Positions 11,725 through 22,108 of a DNA stretch of 64,000 nucleotides are shown piece by piece. The translations under genes were made by a program, and so were the position numbers. The notes beneath the pieces are model-generated. The model did not search any database. It worked only from the letters and a program-made list of their open reading frames with translations, and was not told the origin of the DNA. Where the stretch lies: assembly GCF_037893015.1 (NCBI RefSeq), contig NC_133665.1:105491937-105555936 (forward strand), read 5' to 3'. Each line of letters begins with the position of its first letter. Positions within the stretch are counted from its first letter, which is position 1. The stretch is from Macrotis lagotis (lineage: Eukaryota; Chordata; Mammalia; Peramelemorphia; Peramelidae).

Positions 11725-12351
11725 ATGAACTGATGCTGAGCGAGATGAGCAGAACCAAAAGAACACTGTTCAACCTAACAGCAACATGGAGGTGATGATC
11801 AATCTTGGTGGACTTGCTCATTCCATCAGTGCAACCATCAGGGACAATTTGGGGCTATCTGTGAAGGAGAATACCATCTGTATCCAGAGAAAGAATTGTG
11901 GAGTTTAAACAAAGACCAAAGACTATTACCTTTAATTTTATTTGTTTATTTATTTTTAAAGTTTTTTTTAGGTTTTTTTCTTTTTGCAAAGCAATGGGGT
12001 TAAGTGACTTGCCCAGAGCCACACAGTTAGGTAATTATTAAGTGTCTGAGGCCGTATTTGAACTTAGGTACTCCTGACTCCAGGGCCCGTGCTCTATCCA
12101 CTGTGCCACCTAGCTGCCCCTATTACGTTTAATTTTTTAAAAAGTTATCTTATTATGTAATTTTGCTATCTCTTATACTTTATGTTTTTCCTTAAAGATA
12201 TGATTTCTCTCTCAACACACTCAACTTAGATCAATGTATACCATGGAAAAAATGTAACAGTGTAAAACACTGTCTTCTGTGGGGGGTGGGGGGAGAGAAG
12301 GGAGATTACGGAATAAATTGTAAAATTTAAAATAAATAAATAAACTTAATA
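11725..12351 (+). mobile_element. L1 3' end with target duplication and nested SINE
   Basis: The L1 3' blocks are all present: 'gaactgatgctgagcgagat', 'cctaacagcaacatgg', 'ccatcagggacaatttgggg', 'gagaaagaattgtggagttt', 'ttatcttattatgtaatttt', a G-rich tract and an A-rich end with AATAAA-like motifs. The 15-bp repeat aaaacttttagcatg lies directly on both sides (11,710-11,724 and 12,352-12,366), which fixes both ends. A SINE at 11,941-12,120 inserted later. Confidence 0.92.
11941..12120 (-). mobile_element. CORE-SINE, antisense, inside L1
   Basis: The antisense SINE has a long T-rich tail and a complete head (ctctatccactgtgccacct). The flanks tattacctttaatttt and tattacgtttaatttt match at 15 of 16 bases. 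It is younger than the host L1 copy. Confidence 0.92.
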
Positions 12352-12366
12352 AAAACTTTTAGCATG

Positions 12367-13099
12367 GAAGGATTAACAAGAGGTGGCTTTAAGGTATAAA
12401 CCATTTACCTATTTGGTCAACAGCTGAATGATTAGAAGTTAAGTAAAAAGACCTAAAGGAATAGGGACACTCTCAGAAGTACTGGGTTTCGGGAGCAAGA
12501 GGTACCAGGAAGGAGTCCCTTTGAGATAAAAAGAAATAGTAGTCTATGATTTATGTAACAGAACTCATCCTAGTAAATGACTAGGGGTTTTGGGGATCAG
12601 GACAAAAGGATGAAAAGCATGAATTCCTCCAATAAAAAAGGGAAGAGGTTTGAGACATGGGCTGCAGTAGTTTTATTGACAATCCCCACAAGCAGAGGGA
12701 TTTAAGACTGAGTGTGTATCACTAGTGTCACTGCTTCTTGAATGAGCAGTGAGACATATCCTCAACAAGGCAGATATCTCTTGCCCTTAAATGAGCAATG
12801 AAATATCCCTAACTGGATCCTGAGGACAGGCATGATCTGAAAAATCCCCTCTCCTTGTGCCACCCTTCCCCAGTATCATGTCATACAGAGTGGTTGGGTT
12901 TGGGGAAATCCCTCAATACTTTCTGGAGTACTTTCCCTTTTTCAACATCCAGCCTAGCCTTCCTTCTACTTTCTGTCTTGCAAGTGACCAGGTTTTTTTT
13001 ATGGTAATAACAGACTCCAGGTTATATTTCTTGTTAATTAAAGGGGTCATACTTTCCTTTTCTAAGAGTGCAGAAGAATGCAGAGATAGATTGTTGCAA
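12367..13099. other. Unassigned sequence left of the ERV-like element
   Basis: I recognise no gene. It could be further degraded sequence of the retrovirus-like element to the right, but I cannot show that. An 85-codon open frame at 12,857-13,114 (+) has no recognisable domain. Confidence 0.3.
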
Positions 13100-14231
13100 C
13101 TTCAGGGAACTTGAAAGAAAAAAAAAATTCTTTTTAGCATCTCTAAATTTTTTCCTACTGATTCTGTCCTCTTCCACCAGAGTAGCAAACAGCTAGACTG
13201 AGGAGGAAGCCAATGTCAGAATGTTGCCAATCAGAAATAGTCAGCTTAATTTGTTTACGGATAGGAGGATAAAGATTATTAACAAGTAGTATAGAAGCTG
13301 GATTTACTCTTCTACATCATCATGCTGGATGATGTAGAGATGGCATCAAAAACCTGGGCAAGCCTGCCATGAAACTGATAGACAAATTCCCCTCGTCGGC
13401 TGGCCCGGGCGGGGGGGGGGGGGGGGAGTATCTTGGTATTTTGGATCTTTGTTAAATCAGTGAGTTGAGGGAACACAAAGGGCATGGTCTCAAGGAGCTT
13501 GTTATTCATAACTTAGGCAAATTAGTAATGTTCTTGACTTTGATCCTCCAAGTCCCAGTTTATTTTTAAAATCCCCATCTGGTTCTTTCCAACCAGTTTT
13601 TTGGCACCTGTTTTTTACTTTCACCTTTCTCCACCAGGGCAACCATTAGTTGATGTAAATCAAGATACTCTGGCCAGTAAAAACATAGGGTGAATTGGAA
13701 CTATGGGATCCTCCAGACTGGGATACTCCTTAGCAATAGTTTGAAATTCCCCATGCTACCAGGGCTTGGAATCAGAGATTGTGAATAAGCAAATGTCCTC
13801 GGAGGGTGTTTCCCAGGAAAATTTTGAATTGCATCTCAAAAACGAACATGGAAACAGGGGAACAGATGGAGTTTCCAGTAAAGGTGGTTGGGTCACCAGG
13901 GAGAGATTTTTTTTTCAGATAATTTGATCTGTTCCCTCATTGACTCTAGTTCTAATTTATACCGATTTAGTCAATATGAGGAACAATTGGATGTATTATG
14001 TATTGAAAGGTACATGTCCTTTCAGGGGATGGACTAACAGAACCTTCAACTCCATCTCTAGCCTTCTGACATACCTATCTCCCAGTTTTCACAAAAAAAG
14101 TTTACACTACTTAACCTGACAAGTACAAGCAATCTACAAAGATAATGACACCATTTAAATAACATAAACAAACATTCAATGAAGACAGTTTAGGTCACAA
14201 CTGTAACAAAGCTTGCAGTTCTAATTTTAAT

Positions 14232-14354
14232 CTAATTTTTTTTTTGTGAAGTACTTGGGGTTAAATAGTTACACAGTTAATAAGTATCAAGACCAGATTT
14301 GAACTTTATGCAGTCAGGGTTGGTGCTGTATCTACTGTGCCACCTAGCTACCCC
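14232..14354 (-). mobile_element. CORE-SINE, antisense, old copy
   Basis: A diverged antisense SINE: 'acttggggttaaatagttac', 'ccagatttgaactttatgca', 'ctgtgccacctagctacccc'. Part of the core is deleted. It directly abuts the next SINE, whose target duplication it borders. Confidence 0.8.
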
Positions 14355-14369
14355 TACAATTTTAATTTT

Positions 14370-14520
14370 TTTTTTAGGTTTTTTTACAAGGCAATGGGTT
14401 TAAGTGGCTTGCCCAAAGCCACACAGCTAGGTAATTATTAAATGTCTGAGGCTGGATTTGAACTCAGGTCCTCCTGACTCCAGGGCCGGTGCTCTATCTA
14501 CTGCGCCACTTAGCCGCCCC
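14370..14520 (-). mobile_element. CORE-SINE, antisense, exact target duplication
   Basis: A full antisense copy between two exact 15-bp repeats, tacaattttaatttt (14,355-14,369 and 14,521-14,535). It inserted beside an older SINE inside the ERV-like fossil. Confidence 0.95.
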
Positions 14521-14694
14521 TACAATTTTAATTTTAAAGATTCAACAGAGACATACAGTTACTGAGGCATGCAGCTTCAAAAAATAATAGAGACACACAC
14601 AGCTTTACAGAGGTGTGCAATTAAAAAACAACACAACAGATACTCAGAGGAACCAATTAATCGAACTGTGTAGTTTAAGAAAGAATATACTTAA

Positions 14695-14845
14695 GGGCAG
14701 CTAGATGGCGCAGTAGATAGAGCACCGGCCCTGGAGTCAGAAGACCTGAGTTCAAATCCAACCTCAGATATTTAATAATTACTTTATCTGTGTGACCTTG
14801 GGCAAGTCACTTAGCTCCAGTGCCTTTCAAAAAAAAGAAAAAAAG
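14695..14845 (+). mobile_element. CORE-SINE
   Basis: A full head and core: 'gcagctagatggcgcagtag', 'gagttcaaatccaacctcag', 'gtgtgaccttgggcaagtca', then an A-rich tail. It faces the SINE at 14,370-14,520 head to head, 175 bp away. Confidence 0.92.
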
Positions 14846-15510
14846 TACTTACTTATCAGAGTGCTGAGACTAATTGGGTCAATGATGAGAACCTGGTGTT
14901 TTCCTCGCAAAGAATAGTGACCTCAACCAAAGTGGGAGCTCAAAGGATTGGAAAAGGGGATTCACTAGATTGGGAGAGGGTGCAGACTCCAGAGTAATAT
15001 TCACTGGAACCTGTTCCCACTGGTACTAAAGAGTTCAATGGCTGGTTCTGTGTCCAATCCCACTTCTGACACCAATTAATGCCAACCAGACAAAACTTGC
15101 CTCTAACTTGTGGATATCTGGAGCTAAACAGAAATCAAATAAAAGTTTAATTTCAAGGTAAGGGTAATTTAATTTCAAGGTAAGCTTAACATGTCCAGGG
15201 ACAGAGATGAACCACCTGGTTCCACTCCTCTGCAGTTACAAGCATGGGGATTGTTAGCATGTTAGGGGATTTGATTAAACACTTTGCAACCTCAGTTTCC
15301 AAGTCAGGATTTCTTGGACATCCAAACAGTATAATCAATGCACATATATAAATTAGTATAGAAATTATGGATCTCACTACAGCATCAACTGAAATCATGA
15401 TGACCACTTCCCAAGAATGTTGAGAGGGGATTCAGGAAATTGTTGGAATAGATAGTCTTTGAGATACTCTTCTAACTCTGTGTGTGGTTTTAGTGTGGTC
15501 CTCTAATTTC

Positions 15511-15668
15511 TTTTTTTTTTTAGATTTTTTTTTCTTAGGCAAATGGGGTTAAGTGGCTTGCCCAAGGCCACATAGCTAGGTAATTATTAAGTGTCTGAGA
15601 CCAGATTTGAACCCAGGTACTCCTGACTCCAGGGCCGGTGCTCTATACACTACACCACCTAGCCTCCC
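15511..15668 (-). mobile_element. CORE-SINE, antisense, exact target duplication
   Basis: A full antisense copy with an exact 15-bp flanking repeat, tggtcctctaatttc (15,496-15,510 and 15,669-15,683). Confidence 0.95.
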
Positions 15669-15704
15669 TGGTCCTCTAATTTCAATGAGGTCCTAGATTC
15701 AAGA

Positions 15705-15762
15705 GAAGGAGAAGGAAGAGAAGGAAGAAGAGGAAGAGGAGAAGAAGAAGGAAGAGGAAATA
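15705..15762. repeat. Purine-rich (GAA/GGA)n tract
   Basis: A pure purine run of GAGAAG, GAAGAG and GGAAGA units on the + strand. It is a simple repeat with no coding meaning. Confidence 0.85.
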
Positions 15763-16540
15763 TTTGAAGATGGCTTTAAAATCTATCAATACCAAATAAA
15801 TCTGTAGAGGCTAGTAACCAGATATACCCTGGAGACTTCCAAGGACTCCAAGGTTAAGGTTGTACTTCTAGTGTTGAACTCTCCTTTTAAATTTCTATGT
15901 GTTCTGAGGTTCTATGAAAAGTTTGAGGAATGATGGACTGAGGTCATATGGGAAAGATAAAGATTATAGCAGAAGGGGAAGGAATTCCATTGCTTAGGCC
16001 TCTGGGGATGACCAATAGACTGGTTCCTTCTGGCTATATGATGGCCCAGAGCTGAAGGGATTTTTGGTGGGTGAGTGGGTGGCTTTAGAATAACATGCTA
16101 ACTCTCACATGGGACAACAGAAATGGGGGAGAGTATTACATTTGTTAAAAGAAGAGGCTTCCAGATAGTAACTCATTTAGATGAGGTCCTCCATGAAATA
16201 GTGGTTAGGGGTGAAAAAGAATGATCCTTCTCTACCCTGAAATAATGGTAGTAGACTGGAGGGTGGGGATGGGGAGGAAGACCAATGGAACATGGATTCT
16301 GGTACCCCGGTTGCTCTGTGTTCCTTTTCCTTTGCTAGATAACCTTGTGAACACAAAAGGTCAGGAAGTCTGTGATTGGTAGCAGCAGCTGGTGTCTTCT
16401 TCTCTGGCACCCAGGCAGCAGGGAGGAGAGGGTACTTAAGCAGCTGTAGGAGTGGGCTGGCACCATAAGCAACAGTTACTGGAAATGGTTTTAGTTGTAG
16501 CAGCAGCAGCAGGAACAAGCTGGTGGTGGCAAAGAAAATA
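15763..16540. other. Unassigned unique sequence
   Basis: No gene or repeat is recognised. A 113-codon minus-strand frame (16,177-16,518) ends in CAG-derived Leu and Gln-like runs and has no domain. I treat it as chance. Confidence 0.35.
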
Positions 16541-16542
16541 GA

Positions 16543-16544
<2 letters not shown>

Positions 16545-16624
<80 letters not shown>

Positions 16625-16700
16625 TGTGTGAGAGAAAGAAAAGGAGAAAGAGAAAAAAGAAAGGGAAAGGGAAAGGGAAAGGGAGATAGATAAGAAGATG
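16545..16700. repeat. Compound (GT)n(GA)n microsatellite with purine tail
   Basis: About 19 GT units (16,545-16,582) pass directly into about 19 GA units (to 16,621). After a short break comes an all-purine stretch of AAAG/GAGAAA/GGGAAA units. It is likely polymorphic. Confidence 0.95.
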
Positions 16701-16739
16701 GAGAGACTATTAAAAAGAAGATAAGCTTGGTCTTTGGTT

Positions 16740-17690
16740 TGATTGACTGTGCTCAGTGGAAGTGAAATGTAAACTGGCTAATTATCAACCTTGCAAAATC
16801 TGTTTACATCTCATTGCAACTTAAATATTAAGCTCAGCAGATTGTATTAATTCTGATGTTAATCATTCTGTGATACATGATATGATTTTTTTATGCTTAG
16901 GAATCCCTTTTCTGTATGAGAATAAACTGTTTCATACTCATTTTATGTTTATACTTTGGGAACTTTTTTTTTTAGTGACTCCCCCTCTGTTGGGTAGAGT
17001 CTTTCAGATCATTTCAGGGTTGCATTCCAAGAAGCTCTAAGTGTTTTCTGGATTCAGGGCCAGAGTTTTCTCTTAGAGCCAAAAATGGAATTTTCCTAGA
17101 ATTTCAGGGATAAGGTTGAAGAGTCAATTCATGAGAAGCAAAATGTCTACTTCCTTTCTTGAGAAGTAAGGAAACCAAGGAATAATGAACCTGGGCAAAG
17201 AGATAAACCACCAGGATTGACACAGATTGCTGGTCCCTTTGACTTCAGTTGAGTGGGACCTAGCTAGCCACTATACTGGAAAAGGATGAATAGATATTTA
17301 TCAGGGACAAACAATGAGGTTAGTATTATACTTTTGCAATCAGAAGTGAGGCTCAGCTCCTCCTCACCTGCTGCACCCTCACTTCTGCCCCCTAAATGCA
17401 TATCCCTGAATTTAGTGGGTGAAAATAGAGAAAGGCCATTCCAGGCAGAGGAAAAAGACCTGAGCAAAGTAAAAAAAGGTGGGGTTCTACTCCTTGTGTT
17501 GTCTTGTAGCAAAAGAGAGTTCATTTGACAGGTACAATCTCTTTACCCTCACACATCCCTAGTAAGATTGCTGCTTTGGAAATGTTAGGCAGAAAGCAAA
17601 TAGTTAAATTCTATGCCTTTTTATAGTAGAGTCCATCATGAGCTATGCTGGCTTTGTTATTCTGAGAAAAAATATTTCTGTTATATTCCT
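16740..17690. other. Unassigned unique sequence
   Basis: I see no repeat or gene that I can name. Overlapping frames near 17,264-17,528 on both strands are mirror shadows and carry no recognisable domain. Confidence 0.35.
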
Positions 17691-17699
17691 TGCTACTCT

Positions 17700-18155
17700 G
17701 GGAAACAGTCATGAGAAAAGTCCTCCCTTATACTAGACCTTGAATTGATAACAGCCACCTGTGTACTCTGTCAGTCCCCGGAGGGAGGATCCCACAAGGA
17801 CAGGGAAATAGAGGTAGAAGCTTAACATGATAACAAACTGTTAGCTTTATTTTCCAAAATGAGTCTATGTTATCCCTGAATACACTGACATAATCCCCTC
17901 CACTAAGCTTACACCAACCCCTACACCTTCCCCAACAAGTAGGCCATCTCCTGTACCCCTATTTATATAGGGATATATATTTATATTATAAATCCTACCT
18001 TTTCCCCCTGCTAGCAGCTTATCCATTAGGGAGAAAACCCATATGCAATAACCCTGCATATGTAAAATAAAACTTATCTGTCCCTTATTACCCTGAGTCC
18101 TGAGTCATTGTGAAAATATTTCACTATTTGAACCTGAATTCATCTTCAGTGCCCC
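17700..18155 (+). mobile_element. Possible solitary LTR (fossil)
   Basis: The layout resembles an LTR: a promoter-like 'atttatatagggatatatat' (about 17,960-17,980), then an 'aaaataaaacttatctg' polyadenylation signal about 90 bases on, then a pyrimidine-rich stretch ending in 'tcagtgcccccaaactgca'. No internal retroviral sequence, second copy or clear target duplication is seen. The family is unknown and the call rests on layout only. Confidence 0.35.
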
Positions 18156-18169
18156 CAAACTGCATCAAT

Positions 18170-18625
18170 ATACCTTAGTATTCTGTTACCTCTAGGATAA
18201 ATATAAACTTCTCTGGTTGATTGTAAAGCCTCTTGCAACCTGAGCTTAACTTACCTTTCTGGACTTATCACAAATCACTTACCTTCATAGAGTCTAGGTT
18301 CTGAACTTTTTACTGCTTTATATGGTTCTACATTTCCCATCTCCAAACTTTTGCATTATTTTAGATCATGCCAGAAATATATTTTCTCCTCTCCTCTCTA
18401 ACTTTCAGAATCCCTAATCTCTTCTAATACTTAATTTATTTGCCACCTCCATGAGATGAGGCCTTTCCTGATCCTTCCAGTGGATAGTGTCCACCTTCCA
18501 AAAAAAAAAATCACCTTGTATCCCTTGTATCTGTTTTATATATACCAGTTCATGCACATATTATCTCCTCCAATATTATGTAAACTCTTAAAAACATTAA
18601 CTGTTTCACTTTTCCTACATCAAAG
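18170..18625 (+). mobile_element. L2 LINE 3' region
   Basis: The typical L2 order is present: 'aggataaatataaacttctc', 'ttgtaaagcctcttgcaacc', 'ctgagcttaacttacctttc', 'atgagatgaggcctttcctg'. The 3' end proper is replaced by an AT-rich stretch. Its frames are remnants only. Confidence 0.7.
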
Positions 18626-18639
18626 TGCCATGACTAATC

Positions 18640-18800
18640 TATGCATCATCATTATAACTAGCATTTATTTATCTCCATAAGGTTTGTAAAATTCTTTACA
18701 TTTGTTATCTCCTTTGATCCTCACAAAGGTAGGTTAGAAAGTCAATAAACATTTATAGTCCTGTAAAGTAGGTGCTATTAATAAAGAAAATTAGTTTGCC
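18640..18800 (-). mobile_element. MIR fragment, antisense
   Basis: The MIR blocks 'tttgttatctcctttgatcc', 'tcacaaaggtag' and 'gtaaagtaggtgctattaat' are visible. A short 'caataaacatttatag' piece lies between them. Confidence 0.65.
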
Positions 18801-18807
18801 AGTAATC

Positions 18808-19065
18808 AAGGGCAGTTAGGTGATGTAACGGATAAAGTTCCAAGCCTAGAATCAGGAAGACTCATCTTTCTGACTTCAAATTTGGCCCCAGTTATTTTCT
18901 AATTGAGTGACCCTGGCCAAGTCACCTAACTCTGTTGGCCTCAGTTTCCTCATTTGTAAAATGAGCTGGAAAGGGAAATGGCAAACCATTCCTGTATCTT
19001 TGCCAAGAAAACCCCAAAAGGGGTTAATGTAGACTCAAGCACAACAGAAATGACTGAAAATCTTC
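18808..19065 (+). mobile_element. MAR1-like SINE with RTE-type tail
   Basis: The tRNA-like head and core lead to 'tcagtttcctcatttgtaaa', 'atgagctggaaagggaaatg', 'tctttgccaagaaaacccca' and a worn end 'gactcaagcacaacagaaat'. That final part resembles the BovB/RTE 3' end (ggacacgactgaa-type). Sister copies are at 44,636-44,870 and 54,965-55,195. Confidence 0.85.
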
Positions 19066-19177
19066 AGAATAAATTAGAACAAGGCATGAGTGTTAGAAAA
19101 CTATAATAATATAATAGCCTAGGTGAGCAAGAAGGAAGACCTGAATTTGCTCATTGTCATTGGGGATAGAGTCTTAG

Positions 19178-19200
19178 ACACACACACACACACACACACA
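19178..19200. repeat. (AC)n microsatellite
   Basis: About 11 AC units. A minus-strand open frame ending in alternating Cys-Val comes only from this repeat. Confidence 0.97.
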
Positions 19201-19384
19201 AAATTCTAAAGGACAATCAATCCACATTAAGATGAAATAGTCATTTGATAGGAGGGGTGAGAGAATGGGAAGAATCAAAGATAACCCTAAAGAACCAAAG
19301 ATAAGCCAGGAAACCAGATGGAGGTTTGATTGAATCCAAAGAAGCCGAGTTAACGGCAAAGCTGATAAGCTCAATGAATTTGTT

Positions 19385-19575
19385 CCAGGCAGCCAGGTAG
19401 AGTCATGGAAAGAACTCTGGGTCTAGAATCAAAGGAATATTTGCTCTGCCACTTATTAACTTGGGACAAATCACTTCTTTCTGGGTCTCGCTGTTAAAAT
19501 TAGGATGAGAGCATTTTCACTCCCTAGAATGTTATGAAGAGAGCACTTTTTGCAAACCATATATGAATGTACCAC
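19385..19575 (+). mobile_element. MIR SINE
   Basis: The MIR order is 'agagtcatggaaagaactct', 'ggtctagaatcaaaggaat', 'ccacttattaacttgggaca', 'aatcacttctttctgggtct', 'aggatgagagcat'. It is near full length and old. Confidence 0.75.
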
Positions 19576-19579
19576 AGGA

Positions 19580-21240
19580 TTATTTTCTATAGGTAGAGAT
19601 TCCACTGTGTTTGCTCTCTAAATGTATTGACAAAGATTGCCATCTAGGCCTCTCCCTGATTCCAGCTAACTATTTTTAAGGCCAGAGGTCATGGAGAGTC
19701 TGGGCTTGCATATTTTGTGGGGGAAGAGGAGGGGAGAACAGCAAATCTTTCCTTCCTTCCTCCTTCTTCCTGTTTAATTCAATCCATTTCTATGGTGGAA
19801 ATCTGTCATTTTGGTTGTTGGGCATCAGGCAGGCCAAAAAGCAGGTGACAGACTGAATTTTCACTTCATACTAATGTTCAGAAACCCCAATCCTCTTTCC
19901 CATGTTCCCATAGGATTCTGTTCCAGCCAAGCCTTATAAGACTAGGAGCCAAAATCATTCCAACTAGGGAAAGAGAGAAGGACAGAGAGACTAAGAGACA
20001 CAGAAAGTGTCAGAGACATTTTTCTGGAAAAGTTTAGTAATCCTTTAGCACAGATGTGAACATGGACCGAAGAAATCTACAATTGCTACAAATTAAGGCT
20101 TGGTTTATTGTTTTTCTTGAAACCTGGTTGTTAAACATTTTACTAGCATATCCCTAGATCCCTTATATTTATAAACTGTGATCTTGGACAGATTGATCCA
20201 CTTCTCTGGACCTCATTTCCTTCCTCTATTAAATCAAAGGGCATGTGACATAGAGTTCTGTCGACTAAATGATTCGATGATCCTATTGATTATGTGATTT
20301 GTGACTTCTGAAAGCAAGCCATGGTTGTACTAGATTTTGCTAGGTATCCAGAGGAAGAAGCTTCTATTATTACCTGCTCTGGGGTCAAAATTCAGATATA
20401 ACAATAAGAGAGAGGAATAACCAGGAGGCAATAGGGGTGCAAATGGTGCATGTGGACCAAACCAGAAGCACAGAAGGATTCCATAAAGACCTGAATGGAT
20501 TAATACAGAGGGACCTTAGAAAGAGGAGACTCCCAGCACTAGGGCAATTGTGAAAGCTGCCCCTTGTACTGTGGAGCAGGAAAACAGTGACTGTTGCCAG
20601 TAACCCTGATGAAGGTAAGGTCTTTCTCCTCTACTTTACATTATCAGCCTAAAGCAGACTAAGCCAGGCTTCTGAGCCAATATTTCTAAATTAGTCACCA
20701 GATTAATGAAGAGCTGATTGTATTATCAGGAAGGAAAATAAAAGTTCATTTTACATAATTTTTTATAGTGCTTTGTACAGAGTAAGCACTTAGTAAATGC
20801 TTATAGATTGAAAAGGAAGTCAAGTGACATCTCTATATCAGAGCAGTTCGACTGAAGAGTTTGATCAGACTGGTTTTCCTTATGTGTCTTTGAAGAGTGT
20901 CTTGTGTAATGAATTATGCTGTGAATCTTGAGAAGCAGTATATAGCCTAGGGTCTGGGGATGATGATTTTTTGTGTGTGTCAAAAGGTCAGTGGAAGTTT
21001 TCATAATCTCCTGTACCGGTTTTTATTTTCTCAGACTTGCTACAGAGGTCCATGGATGCATATGTCAGATGATGGGAGACTTTGATGCTAAACAAGACTA
21101 TGCAGTTCCAGTGACTGATAATGAAGAAAGGAGAAGATATCCCGGACAAGAAGGATGTGTAGAAAATCAGAAAGGACTTGAGAGATTTGGGACTGGAAAG
21201 GGGACCACACAAGAAAGGGATGCACAAAATCCCAGGATTT
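19580..21240. other. Mostly unassigned sequence with MIR and L2 traces
   Basis: A weak MIR core lies near 20,175-20,290 (atcttggacagattgatcca). An L2/L3-type 3' end lies at 20,745-20,812 (agtaagcacttagtaaatgc). Open frames at 20,973-21,266 on both strands overlap and have no recognisable domain. Confidence 0.4.
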
Positions 21241-21244
21241 AAAG

Positions 21245-21400
21245 TTAGAAAGCACAATACTCTCATTTAAAGATAAGAAAACAGACATAGGAGAGGTTGA
21301 GTGACTTGCCTACAGTCACACAGGTAGGAATAAAGAGCAGAAATGGGGATTCCAAGCCTGGTTTCTGAACCCAAAGGCTGGATTCTTTCCATTTATTCTA
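21245..21400 (-). mobile_element. MIR SINE, antisense
   Basis: The antisense blocks 'atttaaagataagaaaacag', 'gagtgacttgcctacagtca' and 'cacaggtaggaataaagagc' are in MIR order. Confidence 0.75.
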
Positions 21401-21844
21401 TATGGATTATACAAGGCTGGTAGGCCCTTTCTCCTTACAGGACTTTACTCCCCAGCCCTAGGCTAAGCTTAAATTGCTGGTGGTTCTATTCTGGTGACCT
21501 TCCTGTCATCTCCCCCACACCAGGAAAAGTAAACACCTGAGTACTGTGACATGTCAGCAGTCCCTCTTTCTGTGTAACTGTCACAGCTCCAAGCTTCTGG
21601 CTCCAAATAGAGGGGATGGGTCAGAAGGAGTTGGGGGAAGGGCTGAAAACTTTCTTTTCTTTTCCAGAACACACTGTGACCTGCCCCATGAATAGGCTCT
21701 TTGTGCTTCTCTGGGGACGAGCAACGTCACCAGCCTCCTAGGGTTGGAAAATGAAGTCCAGGCCTTTGGGGCCCAGGGCTCTGCGCACATCCAAGGAAAG
21801 AAGATGCCCATTCAACCCGGACTGAGCCAGACCAAGGAGAGAGC

Positions 21845-22108
21845 AGCATAGTGATAGGAAAAGAACTCTAGATCTGGAGTCAGAAGGCCTGGGTTCAACT
21901 TCTAACTTTGCTCTGTTATCTTGGGCAAGTCTCTGGGCCTCAGTTCTCTATCTGTAAAATACTGGGGATGCTGTTCCACTAACTCCCTATGAGCCTTTGG
22001 GCAAGGATTTTTCCCATCTATAAAATTATTTGCTATCTATAAAATTCTGGGGCTAGATTAGATGATCTTTATAAAGTTCCTATCAGCTCTAAAATTATAT
22101 GGTCCTAT
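21845..22108 (+). mobile_element. MIR SINE
   Basis: The copy is complete: 'gcatagtgataggaaaagaa', 'tctggagtcagaaggcctgg', 'tatcttgggcaagtctctgg', 'gcctcagttctctatctgta', and a tail 'gattagatgatctttataaa'. A short 'tctataaaattatttgctat' doubling lies in the 3' half. Confidence 0.85.

Larger units (their letters stand above)
13100..15430 (-). mobile_element. Fossil ERVL-like endogenous retrovirus, partial, broken
   Basis: This element is read on the minus strand. Its best anchor is a candidate primer-binding site at 15,058-15,074, where the plus strand reads tcccacttctgacacca. This equals the 3' end of a leucine tRNA, the primer typical of the ERVL group. An LTR-like stretch lies outside it (15,075 to about 15,430) with a TATATA motif. 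Inside, 13,312-13,960 translates to scattered gag-like text. No second LTR, pol or env was recognised. It is a truncated, much-broken fossil interrupted by three SINEs, and its wear suggests tens of millions of years. Confidence 0.45.

Noticed and set aside
14695-14770. SINE heads as tRNA genes
   Set aside because: They keep box A- and B-like motifs but lack a foldable cloverleaf with a proper anticodon arm, and each continues into a SINE core and tail.
20973-21266. Overlapping open frames on both strands
   Set aside because: They are mirror shadows in the same bases with no known domain; part is MIR sequence.
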